Assembly (NCBI GenBank): GCA_907164885.2
Contig: OU015492.1
Coordinates: forward strand, 192,324,039-192,388,038
Direction of reading: 5' to 3'
From: Dolomedes plantarius
Taxonomy: Eukaryota > Arthropoda > Arachnida > Araneae > Dolomedidae
Length of the DNA: 64,000 nucleotides
Under the pieces are notes generated by a model. The model worked only from the letters and a program-made list of their open reading frames with translations. It ran no database searches and was not told the origin of the DNA. The position numbers and the translations under genes were made by a program. Below, in pieces: positions 16,119 through 29,420 of this stretch (position 1 is its first letter; each line of letters starts with the position of its first letter).

Positions 16119-16206
<88 letters not shown>
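16119..16206. repeat. (TA)n microsatellite
   Basis: TA tract of about 88 bp with one TTTA interruption, abutting the right end of the element at 14645-16118. Confidence 0.95.
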
Positions 16207-16210
<4 letters not shown>

Positions 16211-16448
16211 CTAGGTTCCTCTCGTGCCTGCTAAAACTACTAAAATAGGTACATGAAACTTACACAATGAACGACCCCAGTATCTTAAAGTGGACCCTTC
16301 CTTTCGTCAGCATTGTCATTAGTTTAGCAAATATCTTCGTTTTATTCCCAAAGTTAGTAATGGTTCTAAACCCTAACTCTGCAAGCTTTCTATTTTCAAA
16401 CGTGACATTTTCAGCATACGGTTAGCCTAAAGATAAATATAAAAATTA

Positions 16449-16745
16449 AGTGCCCGAGGTAGCCTAAATGTAGCGTATTGGGTTTCGGACTGTCGGTGTT
16501 CGGTTTGAATCCTGACGACGCCATTAAATATTTCGTGTCGAAGCCGGGTATGGGCACATTTAATCTGCAGACCTGAAAGTCCTTCTGTGAAGTCAAAGTG
16601 GGTGGGAGAAACATGTTCCACCCATATGTCGCCCCTGGAGGAGGGGGAGGTCTAAATTGTGATGGCAGCCTATTCACCGGCAAGGATTCAATTCCGTTAG
16701 ACCTTAGCTGCTATGTCGGACCCTGTCTCGTGCATTGGAAATTTG
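16449..16745 (+). repeat. tRNA-derived SINE
   Basis: An A-box-like ggtagcctaaatg (about 16458-16470) and a B-box-like ggtttgaatcctg (about 16502-16514) are spaced as in a tRNA. A GC-richer body follows, including tatgtcgcccctgga, part of which recurs in the SINEs at 28690-29135 and 54530-54795. Open frames overlapping it on either strand are incidental. Confidence 0.6.
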
Positions 16746-16836
16746 AAAATTACGAAAAAGTGTACAAACATCAAATAAAATATCCCTCACGTAAGGTAGG
16801 GAGTGAAAACTACTGCTTTGGCATAGCACACACACA

Positions 16837-18449
<1,613 letters not shown>

Positions 18450-18475
<26 letters not shown>
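18450..18475. repeat. Short (TA)n tract at a transposon breakpoint
   Basis: A (TA)n run of about 26 bp marks the point where the Tigger copy is cut off. Confidence 0.85.
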
Positions 18476-18481
<6 letters not shown>

Positions 18482-19195
18482 GGGAGAAAAAATTAATTTT
18501 TAATACAATATTTTACTTTGCAAAATTTTTCACAGATCTAAATGTAGAAATGATGAATAAGAAAGCACTCCCTTAAATAAAAAAACAGAAAAAAGAAGGA
18601 AGCAGTGATTGAGTAATGGTGCAGGAAAACTTTATGGAAAATAAAGTTGCAATGTTTGTCTGATTCTTGAAGTTCTCCTTATTTAAATAATGAACTTTTT
18701 ATCGTATTCTTGACTTCTTTCCTTATGAAAAACAATATTTTACTTGTGCTTTTGAATTGTTTCTAGATAACCAAGTGTAATATTCTTACTAAATGCAGAC
18801 ACTCGCATATGTAAATGTTCTCCAAGGTCAGGTAATTTTGGGGGATTCTCTCTTGAACTTTATTTAACCTGACTGTTTAATGCAATCTTTTTTTCTTTTT
18901 TCTTCTCTTATGTGTGCATTCTGTATCCTACAATTTGAAGCGTGTTCTACGTTCTGTGTAAAGAGTCGTTTGATAATGTAGAATACATGAATATTTTACG
19001 TTGAAACTCACATAATAAATTGTTACCTTCAAAGTAAGGCGTCACTTTGCAATTCAATCTTCGGGTGTATTTCAAAGTTTGTATGGCTATATCGGTGGAG
19101 GAAAACTTCAATCTATCTGGATCTGGCGGGATTATCCTTTGAAAATAAAGTATAGTATACGCATAAGAGAAATCCATAAAATTTTTTTTTTACAC
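18476..19195. other. No gene seen
   Basis: AT-rich sequence without a supported feature. Confidence 0.45.
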
Positions 19196-20015
19196 TTCAC
19201 GATCTTGTTTTGTGGGAAACTTTAGTGAAATAGTTATTTTAATTTTATTTACTAATATTTATTTTAATTAGAAAGCATTAAATGTTTTAAAAATTTATAA
19301 ATAAAATCCCTGTTTGGGGAAAAGGAAACATATATCCATGTACTGTTTATACTAACCACGTAGCAGTTTTTTTGTCGGGAAACTTTAGTGAAAGAGTTTT
19401 TTAATTTTATTCGCTAATTGTATTTTAAATAGAAAGCATTAAATGTTGCAAAGCTTTTAAAATAAAATCCCTGTTTGGGGGAAAAGGAAACTTATATCAA
19501 TGTACTGTTTATACTAACCACGTAACAGTTTTTTTTCGGGAAACTTTAGTGAAAGAGTTTATTAATTTTATTCACTAATTGTATTTTAAATAGAAAGCAT
19601 TAAATGTTGTAAAAATTTTAAATTAAAATCCCTGTTTGGGGAAAAGGGATCATACACCAATGCACTGTTTATAACAACCGCGTAACAGTTTTTTTTTGCT
19701 AGAAACTTTAGTGCAAATTTTAAAATTTTTTTATCTACTAATCGTTATTTTAAATATAAAGCATTAAATGTTTTAAAATTTTAAAATGAAATCCTTGTTT
19801 GTAGAAAAGGGTACATATACCAATGTACTGTTTAAACCAACATTGTAGCATCTTGTTTTTTCGGGAAACTTTAGGGAAAGAGTTTATTAATTTTATTCAG
19901 TAATCATTATTTTAAATAGAGAGCATTAAATGATTGAAAATTTTAAAATAAAATCCTTGTTTGTGGAAAGGGAACATGTACCAATGTACTGTTTATACCA
20001 ATGTATTTAGTGTGT
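19196..20015 (+). repeat. Tandem satellite, about 162-bp unit, five copies
   Basis: The anchor gggaaactttagtg recurs at 19213, 19377, 19538, about 19700 (as tagaaac) and 19863, giving units of 161-164 bp. Each unit also contains gaaagcattaaatg, aaaatcc-tgtttg and aatgtactgttta. Units differ by scattered substitutions. The unit length is near that of a nucleosome repeat, but no function is implied. Confidence 0.88.
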
Positions 20016-20353
20016 AAAAATCACAAATATTTTATTAGATGTTCGGGAATACATGTACACATAAACACCACACAACATTGCGTTGCCATTTGCCAAGAAC
20101 GAAATTTTTCTCTTTTATAAATGTTAACAAAAAGCCATATAAAAAATAATTATTTTGGGTATTTTTCTTTAAGGTGTGTGGAACTGCTTTTAATTTTTGT
20201 GCAATACCTTTCTTTATTTTAAAGAAAAAAACACATTTTAAATTAAAAGTAAAAAAACAAAGTTGTGCGTTAAAATTATTTTAGAATAAAATTCTGGGTG
20301 TATATTGGTGCGAATTTTTAATTTTTATGCCTGAGCACCTCTATCATACAACC

Positions 20354-20545
20354 ACACCCATAGTATAGTGGTTAGCGGTCTGAATTGTCACGAAGTGGGA
20401 TTGGATTCAAATCCCGATTAAGGCTTTGTCGTTTCCGTGTCATCACCTTGGTAGGAATCGATGCTGGACCACCTAAATGGTACTTCCATAATAATGTAGC
20501 TGGCAAAGCTCCGCTAAAGAACCTCCTTCATACATATATAAATAT
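20354..20545 (+). repeat. tRNA-Asp-like SINE
   Basis: The head (about 20354-20425) carries tagtatagtggttagc (A box), an anticodon-loop-like ttgtcac and ggattcaaatccc (B box). These resemble eukaryotic tRNA-Asp(GTC). The acceptor stem does not pair well and a non-tRNA body follows, so this is a SINE or retro-pseudogene rather than a functional tRNA. Confidence 0.65.
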
Positions 20546-21186
20546 TAAGCTCTTTAATAGTCTATTACTTGATAAATTTTGATATGTGTCCGGTTGAAGT
20601 TAAATAAAAATTTATTTAGTCACATTTCTGAAAGAAGAAAACAAGGAAACAGTTGAATGAAGTCATGTAAAAGAGAAAAAAATAGTCGAATCTTAAGCTC
20701 AAGAACTGATGCTATTTGAATATGAATTAAAACAGGAATTATTAAGGAAGACAGAATTCATGTCTATATTATTTATTAAAAATGTTTTCGAATACTCATT
20801 TATTCCTGAGAAGAAGCATGATGATTATTTTGGAATATTCATGTTGTCATTTTGTATTTTAAAGCTACATGCAAAACATTTCTATTTTTACACATACTAA
20901 AATGACTTATAAAAATAATTTAAAGGAAATAGTCTTGCACAGATTGTGGAAGCTATATCATTTTTGCCATTCATTCATTACCATACATAATTAAATATTT
21001 AATAATATGAATATTTACATATGTCGGAAAATTTTAAAAGCGTAAGTTTGGATGATTATGCATAAATGCTATATTTTGAATGCATGGATGATTATGCATG
21101 GAAGCTATATTTTATGAATATATTATAAAAATTTTGCGAGTTCATGAATGACACATAAAATTTATTTACTCATTTAGATATGTATA
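20546..21186. other. No gene seen
   Basis: AT-rich sequence, including a local near-duplication of atgattatgcat-aatgctatattt around 21050-21110. Confidence 0.45.
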
Positions 21187-21555
21187 CAGTGAAACCCCGA
21201 TTTAACGTAACCCGTATTTAACGATTTCCCGCATATAACGCCATTTCTAATTAGTCCCATTTAATTTCCTATACTTGTAATGTTAAAAAATCCCGGATTT
21301 AACGTTATCATTTTGAAATATTACCCACATTTAACATTTTTAATCGGGAAAAACTCAAATTTTCCTAAAGTAGACAAAAATTGTGAAAAAAAATATTGCA
21401 TATCAATACGTGCAATACTTGGAATCTCCTCTTTGTCTTTTCTTACCAACTGTAGGTGCAATATTTGCCTCTCTGTGTGTAAAAAGAAGGAAGGCCACCA
21501 CAAGACCTTTAGAGAATTTGCGTTAGATTTAGACTGTAAAAATTTGGCCTAAAAA

Positions 21556-22784
21556 AGAAAGCGATTTTCTTTGCTCGAAATCACCAGGAAAGCTAAAGAT
21601 TACAATGGCAGTAAAGCTGATTTTACTAATTTGATTGGAATTCCATTTTCAACTTTGCGAACGATTGCAGATTTAATGGAGCAAAATTTGGAAAAGATGG
21701 ACTAAAATAAAATAATGTTCACCGTTTGAGGAATTGGAAAATTTCCTATTTCAATGGTTCAGTGAAGCTTGTTCAAGAAACATTCCGATAAATGGCGCAT
21801 TTTTGAAAGAAAAAACAACCAAAATTGCTTCTAAATTTGGTAATTCAGGGATTCACAGCTTCAAATGTTTGGATAGACCACTTTAAAACGAGGCACAATT
21901 TGTCCTACACGTCTGCTTGGGGCGAATCGTTTCTGGAGTCGGTCATCAGACTGTCTAAGAGTGGATGGAGAGCAAGCACTTTGCCGTCTTTAATACAAGA
22001 ACATTCTAGTAAAGACATATTCACTGCTAACGAGACAGGATTGTTTACAATCTTCTTCCTGATAAGACTTTCAGTAAAGGGTGAAAATAACCATGGTGGG
22101 AAACTATCCAAACTGAGATTGTTTGTTTTGCTACGCACGAATTCAGACTGGAGTGAAAACATAACACCATTAATTGTTGGGAAAAAAAATCAGGTAGTCT
22201 CTTCTAACGAAACTAGCGCGGGTTATTAACGTAGGATTACTTATCGTTGCTTACCTCTTTTTCTTGACGCATTTTGGTACTTTTCTGTTTAACTGTTTTA
22301 CTGCTACTGAGTTTGGCGCGCTGCCAAAATTATAACTCGCGACATCGCTGAAATTTTGCTTTCCGCAGGACCTTTATTCGTCATTACGTTATTACGCTCC
22401 TTCCATACTAATTGTACAAGAAAAGTTCAATATTTTGATTTGGGGATCATACGATCATTCAAAGTAATCTATAGAAACCAATTTTTGAAAAAAAAATCTC
22501 TTCTTAGTATAGAATCTGGAGGCAGGAAAATATCGATAAACGTAGTAGAAGCTCTTCATGTGATTTTTTCGGCATGGCAGAGAGTCGTGGCAAAATGTAT
22601 CTCAAGTTCTTTTGCAAAAGGTGATTTTCTAGAGGACAGAAGTGATGAAATTGAGTACGAGAGGACAGAAAATGAAGATTCTAATGAAATGGGTGAGTTC
22701 TTATTTAGTTCAGATATAGATCTCAATAATTATCTAGCTTGCGATTCAAACGTCGTGACGTCAGAGATTTCCGACTCAAAGTGA
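21556..22784 (+). pseudogene. Tigger/pogo transposase, broken by shifts and a nested insertion
   Basis: Recognisable pieces follow each other in order. From about 21556 comes the pipsqueak/CENP-B-type helix-turn-helix (GSKADFTNLIGIPFSTLRTI). The frame at 21825-22229 carries the second DNA-binding lobe and then DIFTANETGLF, where the usual D of NADETG is now N, and LLRTNSDWSENITPLIVGKK. The frame at 22356-22784 resumes with TNCTRKVQYFDLGIIRSFK (third acidic residue), the helical C-terminal part and an acidic tail. A DINE-like element at 22188-22396 separates the last two pieces and supplies the final residues of the middle frame. The second catalytic segment is lost at that insertion. Not functional. 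Confidence 0.82.
22188..22396 (-). mobile_element. DINE-1-like element, copy 3, nested in Tigger
   Basis: Read left to right it starts with the 3' tail hairpin (ggtagtctc / gaaactagc), then ttaacgtaggattac, the core ccaaaattataactcgc, and a decayed 5' end near 22396. No microsatellite is present. Its position inside the Tigger transposase shows that it arrived after the Tigger element. Confidence 0.75.
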
Positions 22785-23219
22785 TATGTTAGACTCAGGA
22801 TAGCGTAGTACAGATAGCGATGGGGATGATGATGAACAACATGGAATTCCATCTGCGGCAAAAGCCGTTCAAGCTTTGAAAACAGTGATAGCGTTCCCTT
22901 CAAATGGTGAAGGCCAAGATAAAAGCTTTCAAAAACTCATTCTTAAGTACTCATTCTCTTCTCTATTATTAAGAATGAGATTTGTGATGTAACCGCTAAA
23001 ATTAGGACACAAAGTGAACTAACGGATTTCTTTAAGGCATAATTTAGAAAACTGATGTCTAAACCCTTGTAAAGGAAGAAATAAAAAGGTATGTTTCCTA
23101 CATTAGTCTTTATTTTGTGCTCAGTAATTTGTCTTTTTCTTACCCCGATTTAACGTTGTCCCGCATTTAGCGTCATTTCTTTATGGTCCCTTGAATAACG
23201 TAAAATAGAGGTTTCACTG

Positions 23220-23222
23220 TAT

Positions 23223-23311
<89 letters not shown>
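23220..23311. repeat. (TA)n tract between two DNA transposons
   Basis: About 90 bp of TA with one AAATA interruption. It joins the right end of a Tigger element to the left end of a Tc1-like element, both of which target TA. Confidence 0.95.
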
Positions 23312-23315
<4 letters not shown>

Positions 23316-24614
23316 TGGTTATCAAAATAATGGAAACGCTAAGAAACACCAGGAAAACCTTTTTTAATACGGGGAAGGATCACCTTTGTCATGAATTACC
23401 ACCTGATTCACCTTGGAATTGGATTATACAAGTCCTAAATAGTGGTTAAGAATATACTCGTATTATACCATTCTACAGGGAAAAATCATGAAATTTCCTG
23501 TAGAGATGCTGGGTGGATATCGATACTTTTATCTATCCGGTTATACAGATCACAGTGGTTAGATGATTTATAGTCTGGGGGGATTGTACAGGGCAAGATA
23601 AGATATTGGATTTCTTTTTCATGTTCTTGAAACCAATACTTGGTAGATTTAGCTGTATGTATAGGGGGATTATCATACCGGAGAACGCCCTCTCCTGCAA
23701 GAAACAATGTTTGCACCATAGGATGGACTAGTGAGCTAAAATTCCGACATAGCCCTCCTCATTCAATCTCCCTTTTAAGGTTACATTAGGGCTTGAAGAA
23801 AACCATAAGATGTTGTCCCAAACCCTGTTAGATCTACCTCCATGATTGACAGTTGAGATGAGACAGCCAGAATCTTTCGCTTGTGTAGGCGTTCTCCAGA
23901 TATACGGACGTTGCGACATACACACGTAGGGTGTACATACGCCTGGTGCGAGGAACAATGTGAACAATGATTCGTCGGACCAAATGCCGTTTTTCAACAT
24001 ATTACTTGACCAGGATTTGTGCTCGTGGCACCATTGTGGACGATATTTGTATTGCCATCTATTACAAGTAGCTTGGGAATAGCTACTCTTCCGTAAATGC
24101 TCTGTTTGTGAAGTTCCCATCTACCTCTAATAGTTGATACCAGAACATGCAGATGCTGATTGAACTTTTCGGTCATTTGGAAACAGTTGTTTTCTTTCTT
24201 CGTGTCAAAATACACTTCAATACCCCGTCCGTCTCTTTCACTCAGCTCTCCCTTTCGTCCACTATTATGTTTGGCAAAGGTGTTTTTCCGTGCACTCAGT
24301 ATGCTATCCTGACTTTCAGTACCATAGCTCGAAAAACACCCATTAACCTGGAGGTTCCAGTAACAGATAGTCCAATTTAAACGCGCTCCAACAATTTGCC
24401 CTTTTCACAAGGTCCGCAAGGTTTGACATTTTACGCTGTTCCCCCAAAAGCACGATGCCCTTAGTTTCATTACTGCTACCTGACAGTAGAATAATACATA
24501 CACTATATTATACAAAAAAAAATACCGGTGCCCAGAATTATTTTTTAAGGAATACGAAGCACATTCATAAACACCACTACTATTGATAAGTGTTTCCATT
24601 ATTTTGATAACCAC

Positions 24615-24617
<3 letters not shown>
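23312..24617 (-). mobile_element. Tc1-like DNA transposon
   Basis: The ends are aggtggttatcaaaataatg on the left (from 23313) and its reverse complement on the right, with caggtgg at the right terminus. They form inverted repeats of about 28 bp ending in ggaaac. TA flanks both sides and merges into (TA)n. Length of about 1.3 kb is usual for Tc1-like elements with short inverted repeats. The transposase is on the minus strand and broken. Confidence 0.87.
23486..24120 (-). pseudogene. Tc1-like transposase, frameshifted
   Basis: Two minus-strand frames, 24120-23728 and 23719-23486, belong to one protein but lie in different phases. The first has WCHEHKSWSSNML then GIWSDESLFTLF, where the D is the first catalytic acid of the DDE domain, followed by a drifting middle part. 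The second has RYDNPPIHTAKSTKYWF, the second catalytic motif. The usual third motif (PDLN-IEHLW) has decayed to PPDYKSSNHCDLYNRID. Further N-terminal sequence upstream of 24120 is scrambled by stops. Not functional. Confidence 0.8.

Positions 24618-24675
<58 letters not shown>
24618..24675. repeat. (TA)n microsatellite
   Basis: TA tract of about 58 bp abutting the right end of the Tc1-like element. Confidence 0.95.
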
Positions 24676-24678
<3 letters not shown>

Positions 24679-25446
24679 ATTGAGAGAGATAAATTATTAT
24701 ATTAATGTAATCCTCTTAAGCACTGGCAAATCTCAGCACCAATCAATTTATGGTTTTTATTAAAATTATTTCGAAATTACATTGTCCATTTTTAGTATTT
24801 ATTGATTTACTGAATATATAGCAAATTTTAATTCTTACGATATATCTCTCTGACTTTGAGTAAGATACTATTTTATAAAAAATAATGCACATTTACAAAA
24901 ATACTATAATATAGGGTTTATTTACTACACATGTTATACAACATTTGTTATTAAGAAATTATTAATTTTTTTTAGTATTTATTGTTTACATAATCAGGGT
25001 AAGATGAGAGTATATCTGTTATACGTTGATTACTATTTTAACTCTTCAAAAGATTTCTTAAAAGGAATACTTCAGTGTGTGTAACAAAGCACTTTGTTAC
25101 ACACATTGAAGTAAATAATTAAATCATAATTTTCTGTCTACGAATGTTTCTTAATAACTTTCCCAGCTCTACACCATCGGGATATGACTAAAGAAGTTGT
25201 CAAATGAACGTTAATTAGGAAGTATGCCATATGGATTCGTCTTGTAACTGGAACAAAACTAAATGGATAGCTAGTTATGAGAAACAGTGAGAATTTTCCG
25301 GCACTATCACATGAAAGGGAGAGAGGCAGAGGGGTTCGGAATCCAAATGAGCATCAAACATAAAAAGAAGTGCTCCTAAACATTCACCAAAAGTGTTAAG
25401 GGTCTGTTCATTTTATAAATTGGAGGGGAATGGGGCGTAGCTTGAG
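24676..25446. other. No gene seen
   Basis: AT-rich. A small inverted pair (cttcagtgtgtgtaacaaag / ctttgttacacacattgaag) near 25070-25110 could form a hairpin. Confidence 0.45.
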
Positions 25447-26323
25447 GTTGCTGTATACTAATCCTATTGGATTCGCTCACGTCAATGTTAAACCTATGGA
25501 GAAAATTTGTCTACTATTTTCAGCAGTGGTTCCGAACCAGTGGTCCGCGAGAGCCTCGGGAATGGTCCGGCACCACATATTAAAAAGAGTTGCCAAATAA
25601 ATGGGGATTTTGAAAGCAATGTTCATTGAACTAGATGGTCTGAATCTATCCGATTACTATCAGGTGTTGAATTAAAATTTCTTGTCATTTAGCAATAATA
25701 AATAATTTACACTAAAAAACTGTTTTACTTAATCACCCATGAATCAATATGTTTCAATTTCAGGCTGAGATTTAGGTTATCTATTTCTAAAGATAGAAAA
25801 TAAGGTTGAACAAAATGTGATTACATTAATCCTGTATCCCTTCTGTCTAAGGGATATTCTATACCCCCCATACCCCCCAGAAGGTTCCTCCCCAAAGTCG
25901 GTTCGGGGGGGGGGGCGGTCCGCACATGGTTCAATTTCTGGTTTTGTGGTCCGCAGACTTTAACGGGTTGGGACCCACTGATTTACAGCTACATAAATGC
26001 TGATAATCAAATAAAAATGGTATTTTTAGATATCCTGAACTATTCTGCATCTTGCAACAAAGATTCATTTTATAAATTTTGTCCACCGAGGGAATTTATC
26101 CGCGTTATAGCAACCTATACCAATCCCCCCCCGAGTAATTTAAATTTAAAAATATTATTTGCATTTTTTTTAAACGAAAAACGTCGCAAGGTCTAAAATT
26201 TCTTTCTATATTTTGGAGTACCTTTAAAAAAAAATCTTTAAATCCAAGTCGGCAATCCTTGGGCACATTTTCTCTATAGGATAACATTGAGGTGAGCGAA
26301 TCCAATAGGGTGAGCACATAGGT
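25447..26323 (+). repeat. Foldback-type repeat, copy B, split by a MITE
   Basis: Matches copy A (1971-2389) on both sides of an inserted element. The left part runs to 25523 and the right part from about 25981 to 26323, with the same inverted ends (ctattggattcgctcac on the left and its complement on the right). Confidence 0.7.
25524..25980. mobile_element. hAT-type MITE inserted in the foldback repeat
   Basis: Inverted ends cagtggttccgaacc and ggttgggacccactg, flanked by 8-bp duplications attttcag (25516-25523) and atttacag (25981-25988), which differ at one base. An 8-bp duplication with CAG/CTG ends is typical of the hAT superfamily. Copy A of the host repeat lacks the insert. The interior contains C- and G-runs but no gene. 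Confidence 0.85.
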
Positions 26324-28689
26324 GCCTTAAAAACTGCTTCTAAGCGTTCAGTATCCTCTACACGTTTCTGGCGACAGAGATTGAAATCTAAGGAAACGTT
26401 CCTTGGAATTAACTGTCGTCCAGACCAGGGAATTCACGGTAGAAAAGAGATTAAGAACCACGTTTAGAAAATAATGCTTTGGATTGAGAGGTTGCTGAGT
26501 TATCGGTAAGGTTTGTTTGGAGTTGTGATTTGAATCCTGTATCATCCAGTTGTTTGGGGGTATTTTGATCATTCATTCTACTATGCTACGCTCGATTGGA
26601 GAGGTAACATATTTTTGTTGTTGTTATTTGAATTAAAGTTTAATGTTTACCACAGAAAAACTGGCAACTCCGAGTCTACTTACAGCAAAATTTAGAAGTT
26701 TTTACAAATTCTTTCCTTTTATTATTTTCTTTCAAAAACTTAAAATGACTGTCATGCTAACTGACAAATATTAAATTTTACAACGTTAAATGGCAACCTC
26801 TAAAGAGGGAATCTTACTTTTTTTACGGTTATGCAGAAAGAACAGGCAAAAATAATCTTCTGAAATTTTAGAAATTAAATTAATTTTAAGGAAAATTAAA
26901 AAATCTTGATTGTAACAAATTTTAAAGTTTTATATTTCTTTACATATCAAAATCACTCAATGATTCATTGTAAAATAAAGCAGTTTTGTCCGAAAGTAAA
27001 ATTATGGCTACCTTATTCAATTACTAACCGGGCTTTGCCTAGCTACGCTCAAGCCATCCGTGTAACATATTTATGTACTTCGGGCCCCACAAAAGAAAAA
27101 AAAGTCCTAAAAATGTGTTAAATTCAAGTCAATTTTCATTCCCATCGCTGCCGACAGATGGCTGCACCACTGCACATACTGGATATATATGATTTGATTT
27201 CTCAGAGGGATGACGCTTCATTAGAATCCAAATATCTCTAAAACTATTGAATTAACAGAATAAGTGTACGCAGAAAAAATTATCAGTTTTCGAAGCTCTT
27301 TCCAAATATGTAACATTTATGTACTTTCATGAGAAAAAAAATACACCGATTTCTGTATTTGTCGGCCTTTTTTTTCGAGGATGGGTTCGCCCGGTCGCGT
27401 TATGGTCACGTGATCTCGACAAACCCTTCTGTTACTTTATTAATCCATTATATTTTGCCTTGTAAATCTTTCATTACGTCTTCAACAGAGATATTTTACC
27501 ACAATCTCTAAAAGAAAAAATCCTGTTAAAGAATTGCACATTGTTCTGTATTGAGAGAAGTTAAATTTACTCATGTTTGAAAGTAATACTATTTTTGTGC
27601 TCATTTGACGATTCCGCATAATCTTGTTTCAGTGGAAACGCATGCGTGCTTACATACATTTCGGCACACGAAATGAATGCATGGCTTTAAAGAGAAACAA
27701 AGAAAACTTAAGCCATAATACACGGATTCAAATTTTATTTTTCGTAAAATAATTTTTTTCAACCTATTTAGCATTCAAACTATTTTGTTTTTAGGAAAGT
27801 TTCGTTGGACCTGAAAAACAAATGATTCAGATATGCATACATCTTCTTTTCGGACAATTTCGTGAAACGTATTTCTAAAACCTATGTTTTTTTTTCTGCC
27901 TCATATCTGTAATTATTTATTCAAAGCCGTGTTTGTTGCATACATTTAAAATAAATAACGGCACATTTGTTTGTTTTTTTCGAAATTACTACGGAAGGAA
28001 AAACTAGCTGATTCAGTATTTCGTTTGCGTGCTCGATCCAAAACACAGGCTCTTAGTCAGCATTTCTTAATCTGTCTAGTGCCTCGGCTGAATAATCAAT
28101 TTTTCCTCATATGTACAGAAATTATTTATTCCATCCGAGGAATTTTATTACCTAAACATAACAAAGCCTTCCATAAATAACGTTGCGCAACGTGGCTTTT
28201 ATTCCTGCTAAATTAGAAGCGATATTTTCGAACTAATAAGATAAAAAATATGCGGAGTTGACGACAGCACTCACATTTATAATTCAGTTAACTTCGTGAT
28301 GTAATCAATAGAGGTAATTAGTTAATTAGGCTACATTTTATTCCTTTATTATTTGCCGTAAATATTTCTTGAATTTACTTAATTTTCAATTCTTTAAGTT
28401 CATGTTCCTTTTATATTAAACCTTTAGAATAGTTGTTTTACGATGCAAAATTTTGGTTTAAATTGTGTAAATTGTTTAGTAAAGGTCATTGCATCTAGGC
28501 CTTTATATTAAAATATATTTTCTCATTTAGTGTAATTGTACAATTTATTGTAAAGAATTTTTAATTTCCTAATTGCCATTTCTGAAAATTCAAATTTAGT
28601 CAAAAATTAATGTATTGAATTACTGAAAAATTAAAATTTTACGTAAATTTTATTAATATTTACTTTTTACTGTACGTTTGAATATTTTG
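26324..28689. other. No gene seen in about 2.4 kb
   Basis: Only short, compositionally ordinary frames occur here and I recognise no domain, RNA or element terminus. At 27026-27060 a GC-richer stretch (accgggctttgcctagctac) resembles the border style of other repeats but no partner is seen. Confidence 0.4.
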
Positions 28690-29135
28690 TCCCCCTGTGA
28701 GGTCAGAGAGGGTAGAGGAGGGTACGATCTCCCATATGAGGTGGTGAAAGGCAAAGTGGTCTAAGTCAGTAAGACAAGTGGTGTAAGTCAAAAGAGTTTA
28801 ACTGGTAAAAATACAAAAAATTCCATCATAAATTGAAAAAATTATAATTCATAACAATTATTACAATACTGCAAATAATAGCTTTTTACAATTCCACTAT
28901 AAATTGAACATGGAGATTATTTATTTGTCCTCAAATGAAAAAAGGTGAAAATGTGACTTACACCACTTTGCCTTTCAGTGCCTCCTATGTCGCCTCTGGG
29001 TTTGCTCGGTTAAAATTGAGGTGGCAAATAACTAAGACGGACTCCAACCCTTCTGGTGCTATATATAAACCGGACCTACAGACTTGAGCCCGAAGCCTAT
29101 ATGGACCTAGGATGGAAGTTTCTGCCCGGAGGCAT
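28690..29135 (+). repeat. SINE body (5' truncated) split by a MITE
   Basis: Shares its body with the SINE at 54530-54795 (opposite strand): gaggtcagag, gagggtac, tgtcgcc-ctggg, gctcggt-aaaattga and agacggact. The other copy lacks the insert between the gtacgatctccc and tatgtcgcc equivalents. The tRNA-like head is missing here. Confidence 0.65.
28738..28984. mobile_element. MITE inserted in a SINE
   Basis: Inverted ends gaggtggtgaaaggcaaag (left) and, reverse-complemented, gaggcactgaaaggcaaag (right), with gtgtaagtca just inside. It is about 247 bp, AT-rich and non-coding. The exact borders and target duplication are uncertain by a few bases. Confidence 0.65.
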
Positions 29136-29192
29136 TAGAAACAACAACAACTATTTCGCATCCAATACTCATCAGATAATTCATATAGTTTC

Positions 29193-29420
29193 CTACGTTG
29201 TATAGTGGTTATCCACGCAAGCTTCCACTCCGCAAGCCTGGGTTTAACTCCTTGCCAGGACATGAATGTTTCTATACTGTTCTCTCATAAGGGGATCCAC
29301 TGCCTGCCCCATCGGATCCATCTTCAGCGGGTTCTTTCTCATGTTTGTCATCGAGGCCAATGATGTCGCAGACTCCCTGGCGAAAGCAGCTGCTTGTGAA
29401 ACTTCGGTGCCTTCTGTCGC
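29193..29420 (+). repeat. tRNA-derived SINE
   Basis: tgtatagtggttatcc (A-box region) and gggtttaactccttgcc (B-box region) have tRNA-like spacing; an anticodon arm lies between them. The head resembles tRNA-Val or tRNA-Gly. A GC-richer body follows. Minus-strand frames over it are incidental. Confidence 0.6.

Larger units (their letters stand above)
21187..23219 (+). mobile_element. pogo/Tigger-type DNA transposon, full length but decayed
   Basis: Left end cagtgaaaccccgatttaac and right end, reverse-complemented, cagtgaaacctctattttac. Internal repeats of gatttaacg and cgcat recur near both ends. TA flanks both sides (ta at 21185-21186 and 23220-23221). It encodes a degenerate transposase and holds a nested DINE-like element at 22188-22396. 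A (TA)n tract and then a Tc1-like element follow directly on the right. Confidence 0.88.

Noticed and set aside
20361..20420. A functional tRNA-Asp gene
   Set aside because: A and B boxes and the GTC region are present, but the acceptor and anticodon stems pair poorly and a SINE-like body follows.
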